Assembly: GCA_963593685.1 (NCBI GenBank)
Contig: CAVBBP010000061.1
Coordinates: forward strand, 1-14,154
Reading direction: 5' to 3'
Source of the DNA: W0P28-013 sp963593685
GTDB lineage: Bacteria > Bacteroidota > Bacteroidia > Bacteroidales > Paludibacteraceae
Length of the DNA stretch: 14,154 bases
A program made the position numbers and the translations under genes. The notes under the pieces were generated by a model, which saw only the letters and a list, made by a program, of their open reading frames with translations, ran no database searches and was not told where the DNA came from. Below are positions 13,981 through 14,154 of the stretch, one piece after another (positions within the stretch are counted from its first letter, which is position 1; the number at the start of each line of letters is the position of its first letter).

Positions 13981-14049
13981 GAAGATTTGAAGATTGCGGC
14001 TTTCTTGATGCCGAAACGGCATTGGGCGGCGAGTGTCAAAAATCAGGTT
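13981..14049 (+). repeat. Right arm of the inverted repeat
   Basis: It matches 1-70 in inverted orientation, with identical blocks 13981-14003 and 14016-14049. It is preceded by ATTTGAAAATTT octamers that begin near 13967 and also precede the internal copy at 9740. The last four bases start the stem-loop at 14046. Confidence 0.85.
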
Positions 14050-14128
14050 TTGTGTTTCGAGAGAGCGTCATCACTGTTTGAGCGAAGCGAGTTTGATGAC
14101 GCCGAAACCAAAACCGCCAATTTTTGGC
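14046..14128. repeat. Long two-part stem-loop plus a second small hairpin
   Basis: GGTTTTGTGTTTCG (14046-14059) pairs with CGAAACCAAAACC (14103-14115) with one bulged base. Inside it, GCGTCATCA (14065-14073) pairs with TGATGACGC (14094-14102). The loop contains TTTGAGCGAAGCGAGTT. GCCAA-TTT-TTGGC follows at 14116-14128. I see no gene in 14050-14154. Confidence 0.75.
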
Positions 14129-14154
14129 AACGCTCGCGCCCCTGCCGCGACTTT

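Noticed and set aside
1..14049. Composite transposon bounded by terminal inverted repeats
   Set aside because: The block contains housekeeping genes and no transposase or target-site duplication is visible; a further copy lies inside at 9740.

Overview
The window looks like a chromosomal piece from an uncultured member of the Bacteroidales (Bacteroidota). Four things support this. Promoters have the Bacteroidota form TTG-N19/20-TAnnTTTG. The tmRNA encodes the tag GETNYALAA, which is the tag known from Bacteroides. One exported protein ends in a type IX secretion (Por) tail. Start codons lie in A-rich leaders, mostly without Shine-Dalgarno sequences. Genes are of medium GC with C-ending codons, while the gaps between genes are AT-rich and full of repeats.

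Layout, left to right: a repeat-rich left end (1-346); panC (347-1198) and a YciO/YrdC/Sua5-type threonylcarbamoyl-AMP synthase (1215-1817), 16 bp apart and probably co-transcribed; a repeat gap with a strong promoter, then a membrane-anchored conserved hypothetical (2137-2820); rsmD (3084-3614); a 1007-residue exported protein with two lectin-like modules and six InlB-like beta repeats (3828-6851), closed by a hairpin terminator; the tmRNA gene ssrA (6963-7359); parE, topoisomerase IV subunit B (7524-9416); a 441-bp gap with a good promoter; a 706-residue TPR protein (9858-11978); and, convergent on the minus strand, an exported Big_2/OB-fold protein with a Por tail (12154-13443), with its own promoter and terminator. 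From 13444 to the right end there is no gene, only a leader, a promoter and repeats.

Most genes are housekeeping: pantothenate/CoA synthesis, tRNA t6A modification, 16S rRNA methylation, ribosome rescue and chromosome decatenation. Two are surface or secreted proteins. They do not form one pathway, and I see no phage, IS, CRISPR or defence locus.

The least ordinary content lies between the genes. Nearly every gap carries short tandem repeats of 7-9 bp whose unit sequence changes from gap to gap, often touching a start or stop codon. Several longer elements (about 30-70 nt) recur, some in opposite orientation. The two ends of the window carry a 70-nt inverted repeat about 14 kb apart, and the right arm leads into a long stem-loop. 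All matches were read by eye; no database search was possible.
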